From positions 1,240,001 through 1,304,000 of the forward strand of contig NZ_CP017057.1 of NCBI RefSeq assembly GCF_001719165.1: a stretch of DNA of 64,000 bases, read 5' to 3'. This document shows, piece after piece, positions 17,287 through 27,802 of this stretch (positions within the stretch are counted from its first letter, which is position 1; every line of letters starts with the position of its first letter). The notes beneath the pieces are model-generated. The model worked only from the letters and a program-made list of their open reading frames with translations, did no database searches and was not told the origin of the DNA. The position numbers and the translations under genes are program-made. This stretch comes from Erythrobacter litoralis (GTDB lineage Bacteria; Pseudomonadota; Alphaproteobacteria; Sphingomonadales; Sphingomonadaceae).

Positions 17287-17335
17287 GCGCCCCTTCAGCG
17301 AAAGTGGGAACCGGTTTTGCGCCCGGAAGGGGCGC
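17287..17335. repeat. composite stem-loop repeat, copy 1
   Basis: Outer arms GCGCCCCTTC (17287-17296) and GAAGGGGCGC (17326-17335) are perfectly complementary. Inside is the core GCGAAAGTGG-GAA-CCGGTTTTGC followed by GCCCG. The core AAAGTGGGAACCGGTTTT is a repeat widespread in alphaproteobacterial intergenic DNA. Confidence 0.7.
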
Positions 17336-17356
17336 GAGACAAAGACGAGTACCAAA

Positions 17357-17399
17357 CCTCATCAGGAAAAGTGGGCACCACTTTTCCGCCCGGATGAGG
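17357..17399. repeat. composite stem-loop repeat, copy 2
   Basis: Same plan as copy 1 with different arms: outer CCTCATC (17357-17363) and GATGAGG (17393-17399), core GGAAAAGTGG-GCA-CCACTTTTCC (a perfect 10-bp inverted repeat), then GCCCG. It ends 27 bases before the rpsL start, so it lies in the rpsL leader. Confidence 0.72.
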
Positions 17400-17426
17400 T
17401 GAGCAAGCGAGGAACGAGCGAAGAAT

Positions 17427-17798
17427 ATGCCGACTATCAACCAGCTGGTCCGCAAGGGCCGCGTTCCGCAGAAGGCCAAGAGCAAGGTCCCTGCGATGGA
17501 GCAGAACCCGCAGAAGCGCGGCGTGTGCACCCGCGTCTACACGACGACCCCAAAGAAGCCGAACTCGGCGCTGCGCAAGGTCGCCAAGGTGCGTCTCACC
17601 AACCAGCGCGAGGTCATCTCCTACATCCCGGGCGAAGGCCACAACCTGCAGGAGCACTCGGTCGTGCTGATCCGCGGCGGGCGTGTGCGCGACCTTCCCG
17701 GCGTGCGCTATCACGTGCTGCGCGGTGTGCTCGACACGCAGGGCGTGAAGGACCGCAAGCAGTCGCGTTCGAAGTACGGGGCCAAGCGGCCGAAGTAA
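17427..17798 (+). CDS. rpsL: 30S ribosomal protein S12
   Basis: A 123-residue S12, normal length. It sits at the decoding centre and monitors codon-anticodon pairing. The streptomycin-determining lysines are wild type: TTPKKPNS around residue 43 and [13 protein letters not shown] around residue 88, with the aspartate that is methylthiolated in many bacteria. It is the first gene of the str operon and is preceded by two composite stem-loops. The [12 protein letters not shown] start matches the family. Confidence 0.98.
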   Translation: MPTINQLVRKGRVPQKAKSKVPAMEQNPQKRGVCTRVYTTTPKKPNSALRKVAKVRLTNQREVISYIPGEGHNLQEHSVVLIRGGRVRDLPGVRYHVLRGVLDTQGVKDRKQSRSKYGAKRPK

Positions 17799-17884
17799 GG
17801 TTTTTGTTGGGTGCGCTTTCGGGAAATCCAACGAAAGCGCGTGTCCTGCCGGGCAGGGCCCCACTCCGAAGGAGTTTAGAAAAG

Positions 17885-18355
17885 ATGTCACGTCGTCGTC
17901 GTCCCGAAAAGCGGGAAATCCTGCCCGATCCCAAGTTCAAGGATCAGGTGCTGTCGAAGTTCATGAACAACCTCATGCTCGACGGGAAGAAGGCCGTTGC
18001 CGAAAAGATCGTCTATGGCGCGCTCGACACGGTCGAAGCCAAGGCCAAGGCCGATCCGGTTCAGCTCTTCCACGAAGCGCTCAACAACGTGAAGCCCCAG
18101 GTCGAGGTCCGCAGCCGCCGCGTCGGTGGTGCGACCTACCAGGTGCCGGTCGAGGTTCGCCCCGAGCGCGCCCAGGCACTCGCGATCCGCTGGCTGATCA
18201 CCGCCGCGCGCGGGCGTCCGGAAACGACAATGGCCGCGCGGCTTTCGGGCGAGCTGATGGATGCGGCCAACAATCGCGGCAATGCGGTCAAGAAGCGTGA
18301 GGACACGCACCGCATGGCCGATGCGAACCGCGCCTTCTCGCACTACCGCTGGTAG
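17885..18355 (+). CDS. rpsG: 30S ribosomal protein S7
   Basis: A 156-residue S7, the primary assembly protein that nucleates the head of the small subunit and contacts the E-site t[15 protein letters not shown] at the start and [21 protein letters not shown] at the end are characteristic. The 86-base gap after rpsL is where S7 feeds back on str mRNA in E. coli; whether that applies here cannot be seen. AAGGAG lies 9 bases before the ATG. Confidence 0.98.
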   Translation: MSRRRRPEKREILPDPKFKDQVLSKFMNNLMLDGKKAVAEKIVYGALDTVEAKAKADPVQLFHEALNNVKPQVEVRSRRVGGATYQVPVEVRPERAQALAIRWLITAARGRPETTMAARLSGELMDAANNRGNAVKKREDTHRMADANRAFSHYRW

Positions 18356-18516
18356 GCGGGCCGTGCGCAGGCTGAGGCGGGGGCTGTCGATAAAGGGCTC
18401 CCCCGTCTTACCGCCGTCACATTAATCCCTATATGGGGCGCGCTCGGACCGAGGCAGGTCCGGGCAGAGGCTGTAGGAAGCAGGCTCGAGGCTCCAACAA
18501 AGCTGAGGAAACCACC

Positions 18517-20610
18517 ATGGCACGCAGCCATCCGATCGAACGCTACCGCAATATCGGTATCATGGCGCATATCGACGCCGGCAAGACCACCACGACCGAG
18601 CGGATTCTGTATTACACCGGCAAGTCCTACAAGATCGGCGAGGTGCACGACGGCGCCGCGACCATGGACTGGATGGAGCAGGAGCAGGAACGCGGCATCA
18701 CCATCACCTCGGCCGCGACCACCACGTTCTGGAAAGCCGAAGACGGCCAGGGCGAAGAACACCGCATCAACATCATCGACACCCCCGGCCACGTGGACTT
18801 CACCATCGAAGTCGAACGTTCGCTGCGAGTGCTCGACGGCGCCGTTGCGGTGTTCGACGGCGTTGCCGGTGTCGAACCCCAGTCGGAAACCGTGTGGCGT
18901 CAGGCGGACAAGTACAAGGTTCCGCGGATGTGCTTCATCAATAAATTGGACCGCACCGGCGCCGACTTCTATTACTGTGTGCAGTCGATCATCGACCGTC
19001 TCGGTGCGACCCCGCTCGTGCTCTATCTCCCGATTGGCGCGGAAAGCGACCTGCAGGGCGTGGTCGATCTCGTCAACAATCGTGGCATCGTGTGGGAGTC
19101 CGAAGGGCTCGGCGCGAGCTTCAATTATGTCGACATCCCCGACGACCTGAAGGACAAGGCCGCCGAATACCGCGAAAAGCTCATCGAGACCGCCGTCGAG
19201 CAGGACGATGACGTGATGGAAGCCTACCTCGAAGGCGAGGAGCCCGACGCGGCGACGCTCAAGCGGCTCATCCGCAAGGGCACGATGGCGCGTGACTTCG
19301 TGCCCGTGCTGTGCGGCTCCGCGTTCAAGAACAAGGGCGTGCAGCCCCTGCTTGACGCCGTGATCGACTACATGCCTTCGCCGATCGACGTGCCGCCCAT
19401 CGAGGGCGTGCTGCCCGACAGCGAGGAGAAGGCCAACCGTCCGTCCTCGGACGAAGAGCCCTTCGCTGCGCTCGCGTTCAAGATCATGAACGACCCGTTC
19501 GTCGGCTCGCTCACCTTCACCCGGATCTATTCGGGCAAGCTGTCGAAGGGCAGCGTGCTCAACTCGGTCAAGGACAAGAAGGAAAAGATCGGGCGCATGC
19601 TCCTCATGCATTCGAACAACCGCGAGGACATCGATGAGGCATTCGCCGGCGACATCGTCGCTATCGCGGGCCTCAAGGAGACGACTACCGGCGACACGCT
19701 GTGCGCGCCGTCGGCTCCGATCATCCTCGAACGGATGGAATTCCCCGATCCGGTTATCGAGCTTTCGGTCGAACCCAAGACCAAGGCCGACCAGGAAAAG
19801 ATGGGCGTCGCGCTCAACCGTCTCGCGGCCGAGGATCCCTCGTTCCGCGTCTCAACCGACCACGAAAGCGGCCAGACGATCATCAAGGGCATGGGCGAGC
19901 TTCACCTCGACATTCTCGTCGATCGCATGAAGCGCGAATTCAAGGTCGAGGCCAATGTCGGTGCCCCGCAGGTGGCCTATCGCGAATCGCTCGCGAAGGA
20001 AGTCGAGATCACCTACACCCACAAGAAGCAGTCGGGTGGTTCGGGTCAGTTCGGTGAAGCCAAGGTCATCGTCACTCCGGGTGAACGGGGCCAGGGCATC
20101 ATCTTCGAGGACCAGATCAAGGGCGGGAACATTCCGCGCGAATACATCCCGTCGGTCGAGAAGGGCATGCGTGAGCAGGCCGAAAGTGGCCATCTCGTCG
20201 GCTTCCCGATCATCGACTTCACGATCAAGCTGGTCGACGGCAAGTATCACGACGTCGACTCCAGCACGGTCGCGTTCGAGATCACCGGTCGCGGTGCGAT
20301 GCGCGAAGCCGCGCAGAAGGCCGGCATCAAGCTGCTCGAGCCGATCATGAAGGTCGAGGTCGTGACGCCCGAGGATTACCTCGGCGACGTGATCGGCGAC
20401 CTCAACAGCCGTCGCGGCCAGATCCAGGGCACCGACAGCCGCGGCAATGCCCAGGCGGTCGAGGCGTTCGTCCCGCTTGCGAACATGTTCGGCTACGTCA
20501 ACGAACTGCGCTCCTTCACGCAAGGCCGCGCGCAGTACACGATGCAGTTCTCGCATTACGACGAAGTTCCGGCGAACGTCGCGCAGGAGGTCAAGGAGAA
20601 GCTTGCCTAA
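18517..20610 (+). CDS. fusA: elongation factor G
   Basis: A 697-residue translocation GTPase. G motifs are intact: [12 protein letters not shown] (G1), DTPGHVDF (G3) and NKLDRTGAD (G4). Domain IV and the C-terminal EALMEV-type region ([19 protein letters not shown]) are present. The frame is open to 18433, but ATG 18517 gives the family N-terminus ([19 protein letters not shown]). It lies between rpsG and tuf as in the classic str operon. Confidence 0.98.
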   Translation: MARSHPIERYRNIGIMAHIDAGKTTTTERILYYTGKSYKIGEVHDGAATMDWMEQEQERGITITSAATTTFWKAEDGQGEEHRINIIDTPGHVDFTIEVERSLRVLDGAVAVFDGVAGVEPQSETVWRQADKYKVPRMCFINKLDRTGADFYYCVQSIIDRLGATPLVLYLPIGAESDLQGVVDLVNNRGIVWESEGLGASFNYVDIPDDLKDKAAEYREKLIETAVEQDDDVMEAYLEGEEPDAATLKRLIRKGTMARDFVPVLCGSAFKNKGVQPLLDAVIDYMPSPIDVPPIEGVLPDSEEKANRPSSDEEPFAALAFKIMNDPFVGSLTFTRIYSGKLSKGSVLNSVKDKKEKIGRMLLMHSNNREDIDEAFAGDIVAIAGLKETTTGDTLCAPSAPIILERMEFPDPVIELSVEPKTKADQEKMGVALNRLAAEDPSFRVSTDHESGQTIIKGMGELHLDILVDRMKREFKVEANVGAPQVAYRESLAKEVEITYTHKKQSGGSGQFGEAKVIVTPGERGQGIIFEDQIKGGNIPREYIPSVEKGMREQAESGHLVGFPIIDFTIKLVDGKYHDVDSSTVAFEITGRGAMREAAQKAGIKLLEPIMKVEVVTPEDYLGDVIGDLNSRRGQIQGTDSRGNAQAVEAFVPLANMFGYVNELRSFTQGRAQYTMQFSHYDEVPANVAQEVKEKLA

Positions 20611-20703
20611 GCGGCAAACCAAGGCTAGGGGCGGCGCCTGTTTCGAGCGGGCCCGCCCTTTCTCCCGCTAAGAAATCATCTCAAGAGAAGGTAAAACTGA
20701 GAA

Positions 20704-21894
20704 ATGGCGAAGGAAAAATTTGAGCGGAACAAGCCGCACTGCAACATCGGCACGATCGGTCACGTCGACCACGGCAAGACCACGCTGACCGCGGCTATCA
20801 CCAAGGTCATGGCCGAAACCTATGGCGGTTCGGCTGTCGATTTCGCGAACATCGACAAGGCTCCCGAAGAGCGCGAGCGCGGCATCACCATCTCGACCGC
20901 CCACGTCGAGTACGAGACCGAAGCGCGCCACTACGCCCACGTCGACTGCCCGGGCCACGCCGACTATGTGAAGAACATGATCACCGGCGCCGCGCAGATG
21001 GACGGCGCGATCCTCGTCGTGAACGCCGCCGACGGCCCCATGCCGCAGACCCGCGAGCACATCCTGCTTGCGCGTCAGGTCGGCGTGCCGGCGCTGGTCG
21101 TCTACATGAACAAGGTCGACCAGGTCGATGACGAGGAAATCCTCGAACTCGTCGAACTCGAAGTGCGCGAACTGCTTTCGAACTACGACTTCGACGGCGA
21201 CAACATTCCGATCGTGAAGGGTTCGGCTCTCGCCGCTCTCGAAGGTCGCGATGACAACATCGGCAAGGACTCGATCATCGAGCTGATGAAGGCCGTGGAC
21301 GAGCACATCCCGCAGCCCGACCGTCCGATCGACAAGGACTTCCTGATGCCGATCGAGGACGTGTTCTCGATCTCGGGTCGCGGCACCGTCGTGACGGGCC
21401 GTGTCGAAACCGGCATCGTGAAGGTCGGCGACGAAGTCGAGATCGTCGGCATCAAGGACACCACCAAGACGACCGTCACCGGCGTCGAGATGTTCCGCAA
21501 GCTGCTCGATTCGGGTGAAGCCGGCGACAACATCGGTGCCCTGATCCGCGGCGTTGCCCGTGACGACGTGGAGCGTGGCCAGGTCCTCGCCAAGCCCGGT
21601 TCGGTCACTCCGCACACCGAATTCAGCGCCGAAGTCTACGTGCTGTCGAAGGACGAAGGCGGTCGTCACACGCCGTTCTTCGCCAACTACCGCCCGCAGT
21701 TCTACTTCCGCACCACCGACGTGACCGGCGAAGTGATCCTTCCCGAAGGCACCGAGATGGTCATGCCGGGCGACAACGTGACGATCGGTGTCAAGCTGAT
21801 CGCCCCGATCGCCATGGACGAAGGCCTGCGCTTCGCGATCCGCGAAGGCGGCCGCACCGTCGGCTCGGGTGTCGTCTCGAAGATCACCAAGTAA
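20704..21894 (+). CDS. tuf: elongation factor Tu
   Basis: A 396-residue GTPase that carries aminoacyl-tRNA to the ribosome. GHVDHGKTT (G1), DCPGHADY (G3) and MNKVDQ (G4) are all intact, and the three domains have normal length. It is the only tuf in the window; many proteobacteria have a second copy elsewhere. The gap after it holds two hairpins, the second with a good T run, so the str operon probably ends here. Confidence 0.98.
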   Translation: MAKEKFERNKPHCNIGTIGHVDHGKTTLTAAITKVMAETYGGSAVDFANIDKAPEERERGITISTAHVEYETEARHYAHVDCPGHADYVKNMITGAAQMDGAILVVNAADGPMPQTREHILLARQVGVPALVVYMNKVDQVDDEEILELVELEVRELLSNYDFDGDNIPIVKGSALAALEGRDDNIGKDSIIELMKAVDEHIPQPDRPIDKDFLMPIEDVFSISGRGTVVTGRVETGIVKVGDEVEIVGIKDTTKTTVTGVEMFRKLLDSGEAGDNIGALIRGVARDDVERGQVLAKPGSVTPHTEFSAEVYVLSKDEGGRHTPFFANYRPQFYFRTTDVTGEVILPEGTEMVMPGDNVTIGVKLIAPIAMDEGLRFAIREGGRTVGSGVVSKITK

Positions 21895-21926
21895 GAGATG
21901 CGCCCCGGCAGGGGTGACGCGAATTC

Positions 21927-21965
21927 GGGGCCCGGTTCCCTTCTGGGGAGCCGGGCCCCAATTTA
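21927..21965 (+). terminator. 14-bp stem after tuf
   Basis: GGGGCCCGGTTCCC (21927-21940) pairs with GGGAGCCGGGCCCC (21946-21959) with one G-U wobble and loop TTCTG, followed by AATTTATGG. The stem is very strong but the T run is poor, so it may stabilise the mRNA end or terminate only partly. Confidence 0.6.
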
Positions 21966-22119
21966 TGGAAGCCCCGTTACGGCGCCGATTGGCGAGGGCG
22001 GGGCGGCCAATCTCGGTTTCGCGTAAAGTCGGTGACAGAAGGGGGCTTGCGCTCCCAGCCGCGTCTCCGTATACGCGCGCCAACGCCGTCGGATTCGTTT
22101 CGGCTGCAACGAAATCAAC

Positions 22120-22175
22120 AAAGGCCGCCCGTTCCGGGAAACCGGGCTCAAGCGGGGCGGGCCTTTTATTTTTGG
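22120..22175 (+). terminator. intrinsic terminator between tuf and rpsJ
   Basis: AAAGGCC (22120-22126) pairs with GGCCTTT (22160-22166), with inner GC-rich pairing and a CCGG-GAAA-CCGG hairpin, followed by TTATTTTT. This marks the end of the str transcript. The S10 operon start must then lie within the last 55 bases before rpsJ or read through this site. Confidence 0.75.
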
Positions 22176-22228
22176 GGCGTGACCCGTCAGGTGAGCGCTC
22201 CTTGGCTCTTTCGCATCGGTAGTAGGAC

Positions 22229-22540
22229 ATGGAAGCACAGAATATCCGCATTCGCCTCAAGGCGTTCGACCACCGCGTTCTCGACCAGGCCACTGGCGAG
22301 ATTGCCGACACCGCTCGGCGCACGGGTGCTCTTATTCGTGGCCCCATTCCGCTGCCGACGCGCATTGAGAAGTTCACCGTGAACCGCGGCCCGCACATCG
22401 ACAAGAAGTCGCGCGAGCAGTTCGAGGTGCGCACCTACAAGCGGTTGCTGGACATAGTTCAGCCCAACGCCCAGACCGTGGACGCGCTCATGAAGCTCGA
22501 TCTCGCCGCGGGCGTCAATGTCGAGATCAAGCTGGCTTGA
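22229..22540 (+). CDS. rpsJ: 30S ribosomal protein S10
   Basis: A 103-residue S10, a head protein that also acts in transcription-translation coupling with NusB/NusG. The sequence ([53 protein letters not shown]) is typical. First gene of the S10 operon. Unlike the tight spacing downstream, 258 bases separate it from rplC. Confidence 0.98.
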   Translation: MEAQNIRIRLKAFDHRVLDQATGEIADTARRTGALIRGPIPLPTRIEKFTVNRGPHIDKKSREQFEVRTYKRLLDIVQPNAQTVDALMKLDLAAGVNVEIKLA

Positions 22541-22558
22541 GTCGCTTGTATCCTGTCC

Positions 22559-22610
22559 CTCCGGCCGGACGTTAAACAGGCCGGGAGTTTCAAGGGGCTC
22601 CAACGGCCCC
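22559..22610 (+). promoter_or_regulatory. hairpins in the long rpsJ-rplC gap
   Basis: CTCCGGCC (22559-22566) pairs with GGCCGGGAG (22579-22587, one bulged G), and GGGGC (22594-22598) pairs with GCCCC (22606-22610). The gap from 22541 to 22798 has no ORF. It could be an autoregulatory leader for the L3-L4 genes or an internal promoter region; no T run makes simple termination unlikely. Confidence 0.4.
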
Positions 22611-22798
22611 GTCGGTCCGCGAGGATCGGCAAGACATTGGGATACCGCCGGTTTCAACCGGGCTGCGTCCCCCGTCTCGCTCAGACCGCCATGTGGCTGT
22701 CTCGAGCAAATCAGCCCGGACGGGGCGATGCATCACAATTCGGGCTGCCAAGCACCTGGGGATGGTCCCCTTGTGCCTCTGTTTAGGAGTCTATGACG

Positions 22799-23602
22799 AT
22801 GCGCACCGGCGTGATCGCAAAGAAAGTCGGGATGACCCGCCTCTTCCAGGAGGACGGTCGGCACGTGCCGGTTACCGTTCTCGCGCTGGAGGACTGCCAG
22901 GTCGTCTCGCACCGCACCGCTGACCGCGACGGCTATTTCGCCGTCCAGCTCGGCGCGGGCGAAGCGAAGCAGAAGAACGTGGCCAAGCCCCAGCGCGAGC
23001 ATTTCGCGAAGGCGGGCGTCGGCCTCAAGAAGCGGACCGCGGAATTCCGTGTCGAAGGTGAAGACGGCCTCGTGCCGGTGGGTGCCCAGATCAGCGCCGA
23101 TCACTTCGTGGCGGGCCAGAAGGTCGACATCACCGGCCACACGCAGGGCAAGGGCTTTGCCGGCGCCATGAAGCGCTGGGGCTTCGCAGGCCTGCGCGCG
23201 AGCCACGGCGTCTCGATTTCGCACCGTTCGCACGGTTCGACCGGTCAGAACCAGGACCCGGGCAAGGTTTTCAAGGGCAAGAAGATGGCGGGCCACATGG
23301 GCGATCGCCAGCGCACCCAGATGAACCTCGAAGTGGTCCGCACCGACGCCGAGCGCGGCCTGCTTTTCGTCAAGGGCTCGGTGCCCGGCGCGAAGAACGG
23401 GTGGCTGCTCGTCCGTGATGCGGTCAAGCTGCCGCTTCCCGAAGGCGCACCGTTTCCCGGTGCCGTGATCGAGAAGAACGCGCCGCAGAGCGAAGAACCC
23501 GCTGCCGAAACGCCGGTCGATGAGACCGCGGTCGAAGCAGCTGTCGACACTCCCGCGCCCGAGGCTGATGCCCCGGCCGGCGACGCAAGCAAGGAAGACT
23601 GA
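22799..23602 (+). CDS. rplC: 50S ribosomal protein L3
   Basis: A 267-residue L3 that helps start large-subunit assembly near the peptidyl transferase centre. [16 protein letters not shown] opens it, and the [20 protein letters not shown] loop, whose glutamine is methylated in E. coli, is intact. ATG 22799 is preferred over 22793 because AGGAG lies 9 bases from it but only 3 from the other. About 45 extra C-terminal residues, rich in Ala, Glu and Pro, go beyond the E. coli length. Confidence 0.96.
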   Translation: MRTGVIAKKVGMTRLFQEDGRHVPVTVLALEDCQVVSHRTADRDGYFAVQLGAGEAKQKNVAKPQREHFAKAGVGLKKRTAEFRVEGEDGLVPVGAQISADHFVAGQKVDITGHTQGKGFAGAMKRWGFAGLRASHGVSISHRSHGSTGQNQDPGKVFKGKKMAGHMGDRQRTQMNLEVVRTDAERGLLFVKGSVPGAKNGWLLVRDAVKLPLPEGAPFPGAVIEKNAPQSEEPAAETPVDETAVEAAVDTPAPEADAPAGDASKED

Positions 23603-23605
23603 GCC

Positions 23606-24229
23606 ATGAAGGTGAAGGTCCAGAAAATCGACGGGAAGGCGTCGGGCGACATCGAACTGTCGGACGACGTGTTCGGCGTCACGCCGCGTGCCGATATCCT
23701 GCACCGGGTCGTGACCTGGCAGCTCGAGAACCGCCGCGGAACCGCGCGTCCGACGCGCGAGCGTGCCGACGTTGCGCGCACGGGCAAGAAGTTCGTGCGT
23801 CAGAAGGGTTCCGGCGGTGCACGTCACGGTGACCGCGGCGCTCCGATCTTCATCGGTGGCGGCAAGGCACATGGCGCGCGCAAGCGCGACTTCGAGCAGT
23901 CGCTCAACAAAAAGATCCGCGCGCTCGGCCTCAAGATGGCGCTCTCGACCAAGGCCAAGGACGGTCTGGTCGTGGTGGACAGTCTCGATCTGACCGAAGC
24001 CAAGACGAAGGTCCTGAAGGGCCACTTCGCCAAGGCGGGTCTGAACGGCAAGGTGCTCGTGATCGACGGCGACGCCGTGAACGACGGCTTCAAGAAGGCC
24101 GCCGGCAACATCCCGGGCATCAACGTGCTCCCGGCGATGGGCGCCAATGTCTACGACATCCTCAACCACGACACGCTCGTCCTCACCAAGGACGCGGTCG
24201 CAAAGCTGGAGGCGCGCTTCAATGGCTAA
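23606..24229 (+). CDS. rplD: 50S ribosomal protein L4
   Basis: A 207-residue L4, which lines the exit tunnel. The tunnel loop is present ([20 protein letters not shown]). In gammaproteobacteria L4 also represses its own operon; there is no leader resembling the E. coli S10 leader before rpsJ here. It starts 3 bases after rplC, and its stop overlaps the rplW start by 8 bases. Confidence 0.98.
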   Translation: MKVKVQKIDGKASGDIELSDDVFGVTPRADILHRVVTWQLENRRGTARPTRERADVARTGKKFVRQKGSGGARHGDRGAPIFIGGGKAHGARKRDFEQSLNKKIRALGLKMALSTKAKDGLVVVDSLDLTEAKTKVLKGHFAKAGLNGKVLVIDGDAVNDGFKKAAGNIPGINVLPAMGANVYDILNHDTLVLTKDAVAKLEARFNG

Positions 24230-24530
24230 GAAGAGCGAGATCGATGCGCGTCACTACGACGTGATCCTGGCGCCGCACATCACCGAGAAGTCGACCCTGG
24301 CTTCCGAGAACAACGCGGTTGTCTTCCGTGTGGCGAACGACGCGACCAAGCCGCAGATCAAGGAAGCGGTCGAGGCGATCTACGACAAGAAGGTCGCTTC
24401 CGTGAACACGATCGTCACCAAGGGCAAGACCAAGCGCTGGCGGGGCAAGCCCTACAAGCGTTCGGACTTCAAGAAGGCTGTCGTGACCCTCGCCGAAGGC
24501 GAGATGATCGACATCACCAGCGGTATCTGA
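24222..24530 (+). CDS. rplW: 50S ribosomal protein L23
   Basis: A 102-residue L23, located at the tunnel exit where signal recognition particle and trigger factor dock. [19 protein letters not shown] and [20 protein letters not shown] are characteristic. ATG 24222 lies inside the end of rplD (8-base overlap), implying translational coupling. Confidence 0.97.
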   Translation: MAKKSEIDARHYDVILAPHITEKSTLASENNAVVFRVANDATKPQIKEAVEAIYDKKVASVNTIVTKGKTKRWRGKPYKRSDFKKAVVTLAEGEMIDITSGI

Positions 24531-24543
24531 GGGCGTATAGAAA

Positions 24544-25380
24544 ATGGCACTCAAGAACTACAAACCGACGAGCCCGGCGCGCCGCGGCCTCATCCTGATC
24601 GACAAGACCCAGCTCTGGAAGGGCAAGCCGGTAAAGTCGCTCACCGAGGGCAAGCGCAAGACCGGCGGCCGCAACAACAAGGGCCACGTCACGAGCCGCG
24701 GCATCGGCGGTGGCAACAAGCAGCGCTATCGCATCGTCGATTTCAAGCGCCGCAAGTGGGACGTTCCCGCCACTGTCGAGCGGATCGAATACGACCCGAA
24801 CCGCACTGCGTTCATCGCTCTCGTCAAGTACGAGGACGGCGAACAGGCCTATATCCTCGCACCGCAGCGTCTCGCAGTTGGCGATACGGTTGTCGCGGGT
24901 GAGAAGACCGATACTAAGCCGGGCAACGCGATGCTGCTCGGCCAGATGCCGGTCGGCACGATCTGCCACAATGTCGAGATGAAGCCGGGCAAGGGCGGAC
25001 AGATCGCCCGTTCGGCAGGCGCCTATGTCCAGCTCGTCGGTCGTGACCGCGGGATGGTGATCGTGCGCCTCAACTCGGGCGAGCAGCGTTACCTGCGCGC
25101 CGATTGCATGGGGACGGTTGGCGCGGTGTCGAACCCCGACAACCAGAACCAGAATTTCGGCAAGGCCGGTCGGACCCGCTGGAAGGGCCGTCGCCCGCTG
25201 ACCCGCGGCGTCGCCAAGAACCCGGTCGATCACCCGCATGGCGGCGGTGAAGGCCGCACCAGTGGTGGCCGTCACCCGGTCACTCCGTGGGGCAAGCCGA
25301 CCAAGGGCGCCCGCACCCGCAAGAACAAGCAGACGGACAAAGATATCATCCGTTCGCGTCACGCGAAGAAGAAGAGGTAA
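24544..25380 (+). CDS. rplB: 50S ribosomal protein L2
   Basis: A 278-residue L2, needed for subunit joining and peptidyl transfer. The C-terminal signature [19 protein letters not shown] contains the histidine important for activity (E. coli His229 equivalent). The N-terminal KPTSPARRG and [19 protein letters not shown] segments are standard. It lies 13 bases after rplW. Confidence 0.98.
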   Translation: MALKNYKPTSPARRGLILIDKTQLWKGKPVKSLTEGKRKTGGRNNKGHVTSRGIGGGNKQRYRIVDFKRRKWDVPATVERIEYDPNRTAFIALVKYEDGEQAYILAPQRLAVGDTVVAGEKTDTKPGNAMLLGQMPVGTICHNVEMKPGKGGQIARSAGAYVQLVGRDRGMVIVRLNSGEQRYLRADCMGTVGAVSNPDNQNQNFGKAGRTRWKGRRPLTRGVAKNPVDHPHGGGEGRTSGGRHPVTPWGKPTKGARTRKNKQTDKDIIRSRHAKKKR

Positions 25381-25386
25381 GGCACG

Positions 25387-25662
25387 ATGGCACGTTCCGT
25401 CTGGAAAGGTCCGTTCGTCGAACTCAGCCTTCTGAAGAAGGCCGAGGCAGCTCAGGATGCCGGTGGCGGCAAGCCGATCAAGACCTGGTCGCGTCGCTCC
25501 ACGATCCTGCCTCAGTTCGTCGGGCTGACGTTCAACGTCTATAACGGGCAGAAATTCATCCCCGTCTCGGTTTCGGAAGAGATGGTCGGCCACAAGCTCG
25601 GCGAGTTCGCGCCCACGCGCAACTTCCCCGGCCACGCCGCCGACAAGAAGGGCAAGCGATAA
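25387..25662 (+). CDS. rpsS: 30S ribosomal protein S19
   Basis: A 91-residue S19, which forms the S13-S19 bridge region in the small-subunit head. [19 protein letters not shown] and [17 protein letters not shown] are typical, ending [20 protein letters not shown]. Its stop TAA shares its last A with the rplV ATG. Confidence 0.98.
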   Translation: MARSVWKGPFVELSLLKKAEAAQDAGGGKPIKTWSRRSTILPQFVGLTFNVYNGQKFIPVSVSEEMVGHKLGEFAPTRNFPGHAADKKGKR

Positions 25663-26039
25663 TGGGCAAGGCAAAGGCACCCCGCCGCGTCGGCGATAAC
25701 GAGGCGCTGGCCGTCGGCACCACGATCCGTGGGTCGGCGCAGAAGCTCAATCTCGTCGCCGAACTGATCCGCGGCAAGAAGGCCGAAGAGGCTCTCAACA
25801 TCCTCGAATTCTCCAAGAAGGGGATGGCGAAGGACGCGAAGAAGGTGCTCGCCTCGGCGATCGCCAACGCGGAGAACAACCACAATCTCGACGTCGACGC
25901 GCTCGTCGTGGCGGAAGCCTCGGTCGGCAAGTCGATCACCATGAAGCGGTTCCACACGCGCGGCCGCGGCAAGTCGACCCGGATCCTGAAGCCGTTCAGC
26001 CGGCTTCGGATCGTCGTGCGCGAACAGGAAGAGGCGTAA
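25662..26039 (+). CDS. rplV: 50S ribosomal protein L22
   Basis: A 125-residue L22, whose long hairpin reaches into the exit tunnel ([18 protein letters not shown] at the tip side). [23 protein letters not shown] marks the family. One-base overlap with rpsS and a 3-base gap to rpsC place it firmly in the operon. Confidence 0.98.
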   Translation: MGKAKAPRRVGDNEALAVGTTIRGSAQKLNLVAELIRGKKAEEALNILEFSKKGMAKDAKKVLASAIANAENNHNLDVDALVVAEASVGKSITMKRFHTRGRGKSTRILKPFSRLRIVVREQEEA

Positions 26040-26042
26040 ACC

Positions 26043-26738
26043 ATGGGCCAGAAGAGCAATCCGATCGGTCTGCGCCTGCAGATCAACCGCACCTGGGACA
26101 GCCGCTGGTACGCCGAGGGGCGCGACTATGCGGGCCTGCTCGCCGAAGACATCAAGATGCGCAAGTTCATCCTCGAGAGCCTTCCGCAGGCAGCGATCTC
26201 GAAGGTGGTGATCGAGCGTCCGGCCAAGCTGTGCCGCGTTTCGATCTATGCCGCGCGTCCCGGCGTCATCATCGGCAAGAAGGGCGCCGACATTGAGAAG
26301 CTGCGCACCAAGCTCGCCAGCATGACCGAGAGCGAGGTGAAGCTTAACATCGTCGAGATCCGCAAGCCGGAAATCGACGCCAAGCTCGTCGCCCAGGGCA
26401 TCGCCGATCAGCTGGTCCGCCGCGTGGCGTTCCGGCGGGCGATGAAGCGCGCGATGCAGTCGGCCATGCGCCTCGGTGCGGAAGGCATCCGCATCGTGTG
26501 CGGCGGCCGTCTGGGCGGGGCGGAAATCGCCCGCGTCGAGCAGTATCGCGAAGGCCGCGTGCCGCTTCACACGCTGCGTGCCAACATCGACTATGCCGAG
26601 ACCGAGGCTCTGACCGCCTACGGGATCATCGGGATCAAGGTGTGGATCTTCAAGGGTGAGATCCTCGGCCATGATCCGACCGCGCAGGACCGTCTGATGA
26701 TGGAATCGCAGACTTCGGGTGTTCGTCCGGCGCGCTGA
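26043..26738 (+). CDS. rpsC: 30S ribosomal protein S3
   Basis: A 231-residue S3 at the mRNA entry tunnel, where it contributes to helicase activity. The KH motif [17 protein letters not shown] is present, and [40 protein letters not shown] are conserved. Length is normal, ending shortly after the KVWIFKGE strand. Confidence 0.98.
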   Translation: MGQKSNPIGLRLQINRTWDSRWYAEGRDYAGLLAEDIKMRKFILESLPQAAISKVVIERPAKLCRVSIYAARPGVIIGKKGADIEKLRTKLASMTESEVKLNIVEIRKPEIDAKLVAQGIADQLVRRVAFRRAMKRAMQSAMRLGAEGIRIVCGGRLGGAEIARVEQYREGRVPLHTLRANIDYAETEALTAYGIIGIKVWIFKGEILGHDPTAQDRLMMESQTSGVRPAR

Positions 26739-26769
26739 GGCGCACGGACGTCCAGATAGGTAAGAGACA

Positions 26770-27204
26770 ATGCTTCAACCGAAGAAAACCAAGTACCGCA
26801 AGGCCTTCAAGGGCAAGATCAAGGGCGAGGCCAAGGGTGGCACGACGCTGAATTTCGGCTCGTACGGCCTCAAGGCGCTTGAGCCGGAGCGGATCACCGC
26901 CCGCCAGATCGAGGCCGCGCGCCGTGCGATCACCCGTCACATCAAGCGCCAGGGCCGTCTCTGGATCCGCGTCTTCCCGGACGTGCCGGTGTCGAAGAAG
27001 CCTGCCGAAGTCCGTCAGGGCAAGGGCAAGGGTTCGGTCGAATACTGGGCCGCGCGCGTGAAGCCGGGCCGCATCCTTTTCGAGCTCGACGGCGTTGCCG
27101 GGCCGCTCGCTGCGGAGGCGTTCGAGCGCGCCGCTATGAAGCTGCCGATCAAGACCAAGGTCGTCGCCCGCTTTGGCGACACCTCGCATCTGGGAGGCGA
27201 ATGA
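26770..27204 (+). CDS. rplP: 50S ribosomal protein L16
   Basis: A 144-residue L16, which positions A-site tRNA in the large subunit. [16 protein letters not shown] and [13 protein letters not shown] are characteristic, and the [17 protein letters not shown] loop is complete. It is a little longer than E. coli L16 (136) at the C-terminus. Its stop abuts or overlaps the rpmC start. Confidence 0.98.
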   Translation: MLQPKKTKYRKAFKGKIKGEAKGGTTLNFGSYGLKALEPERITARQIEAARRAITRHIKRQGRLWIRVFPDVPVSKKPAEVRQGKGKGSVEYWAARVKPGRILFELDGVAGPLAAEAFERAAMKLPIKTKVVARFGDTSHLGGE

Positions 27205-27425
27205 TGGCCGCTGACATGACCAGCATCGAAGACCTGCGCACGAAGACCGATGATCAGCTCACCGCCGAGCTGACCGATCTCAAGCGCGAGCAGTTCAACC
27301 TGCGTTTCCAGGCGGCGACTAACCAGCTCGAGAATCCGGCGCGCATCCGCGAGGTGCGTCGCACCATCGCCAAGATCAAGACGCTGCAGACCGAGCGCGC
27401 CAAGAGCGCTGACGCAAAGGCTTAA
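27204..27425 (+). CDS. rpmC: 50S ribosomal protein L29
   Basis: A 73-residue L29 made of two long helices, near the tunnel exit. [12 protein letters not shown] and [27 protein letters not shown] are the family core. ATGs at 27201 and 27204 are both possible; GGGAGG ends 3 bases before the first and 6 before the second, so I use 27204. Confidence 0.96.
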   Translation: MAADMTSIEDLRTKTDDQLTAELTDLKREQFNLRFQAATNQLENPARIREVRRTIAKIKTLQTERAKSADAKA

Positions 27426-27435
27426 GGAGCAGACA

Positions 27436-27726
27436 ATGCCGAAACGAATCCTGATCGGGACTGTCACCTCCGACAAGACCGACAAGACCGTGACCGTGAA
27501 GGTCGAACGCAAGGTGAAGCACCCGCTCTACGGGAAGATCATCCGTCGTTCGAAGAACTACCACGCTCACGACGAAAAGAACGAATACCAGGTCGGCGAT
27601 GTCGTGCGGATCGAGGAATGCCGCCCGATTTCGAAGACGAAGAGCTGGACCGTGAAGGACCAGGTCGTCTCCGGCGGCACCCAGGCGATCGAGGCCGATC
27701 TCGACGTCGAGGCCGCGGGCAACTGA
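27436..27726 (+). CDS. rpsQ: 30S ribosomal protein S17
   Basis: A 96-residue S17, an early-assembly protein of the small-subunit body. [20 protein letters not shown] and [22 protein letters not shown] are typical. The last 15 or so residues go slightly beyond the E. coli protein. A 76-base gap with partial inverted repeats follows before rplN. Confidence 0.97.
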   Translation: MPKRILIGTVTSDKTDKTVTVKVERKVKHPLYGKIIRRSKNYHAHDEKNEYQVGDVVRIEECRPISKTKSWTVKDQVVSGGTQAIEADLDVEAAGN

Positions 27727-27802
27727 ATTAGCGCGTAAACGGAACTGCCGGGCTCCAGTCGAATTGGGCGTCCCGGAAAGCCAGTGAGAAGGAACCGGAT
27801 CG

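Larger units (their letters stand above)
16775..17426. other. gene-free stretch before rpsL
   Basis: About 650 bases with no credible ORF. It holds two terminator-like hairpins (16873-16905 and 16964-17001) and two composite stem-loops (17287-17335 and 17357-17399), listed separately. The promoter for rpsL should be here, but I could not pick a convincing -35/-10 pair. No tRNA was found. Confidence 0.6.
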
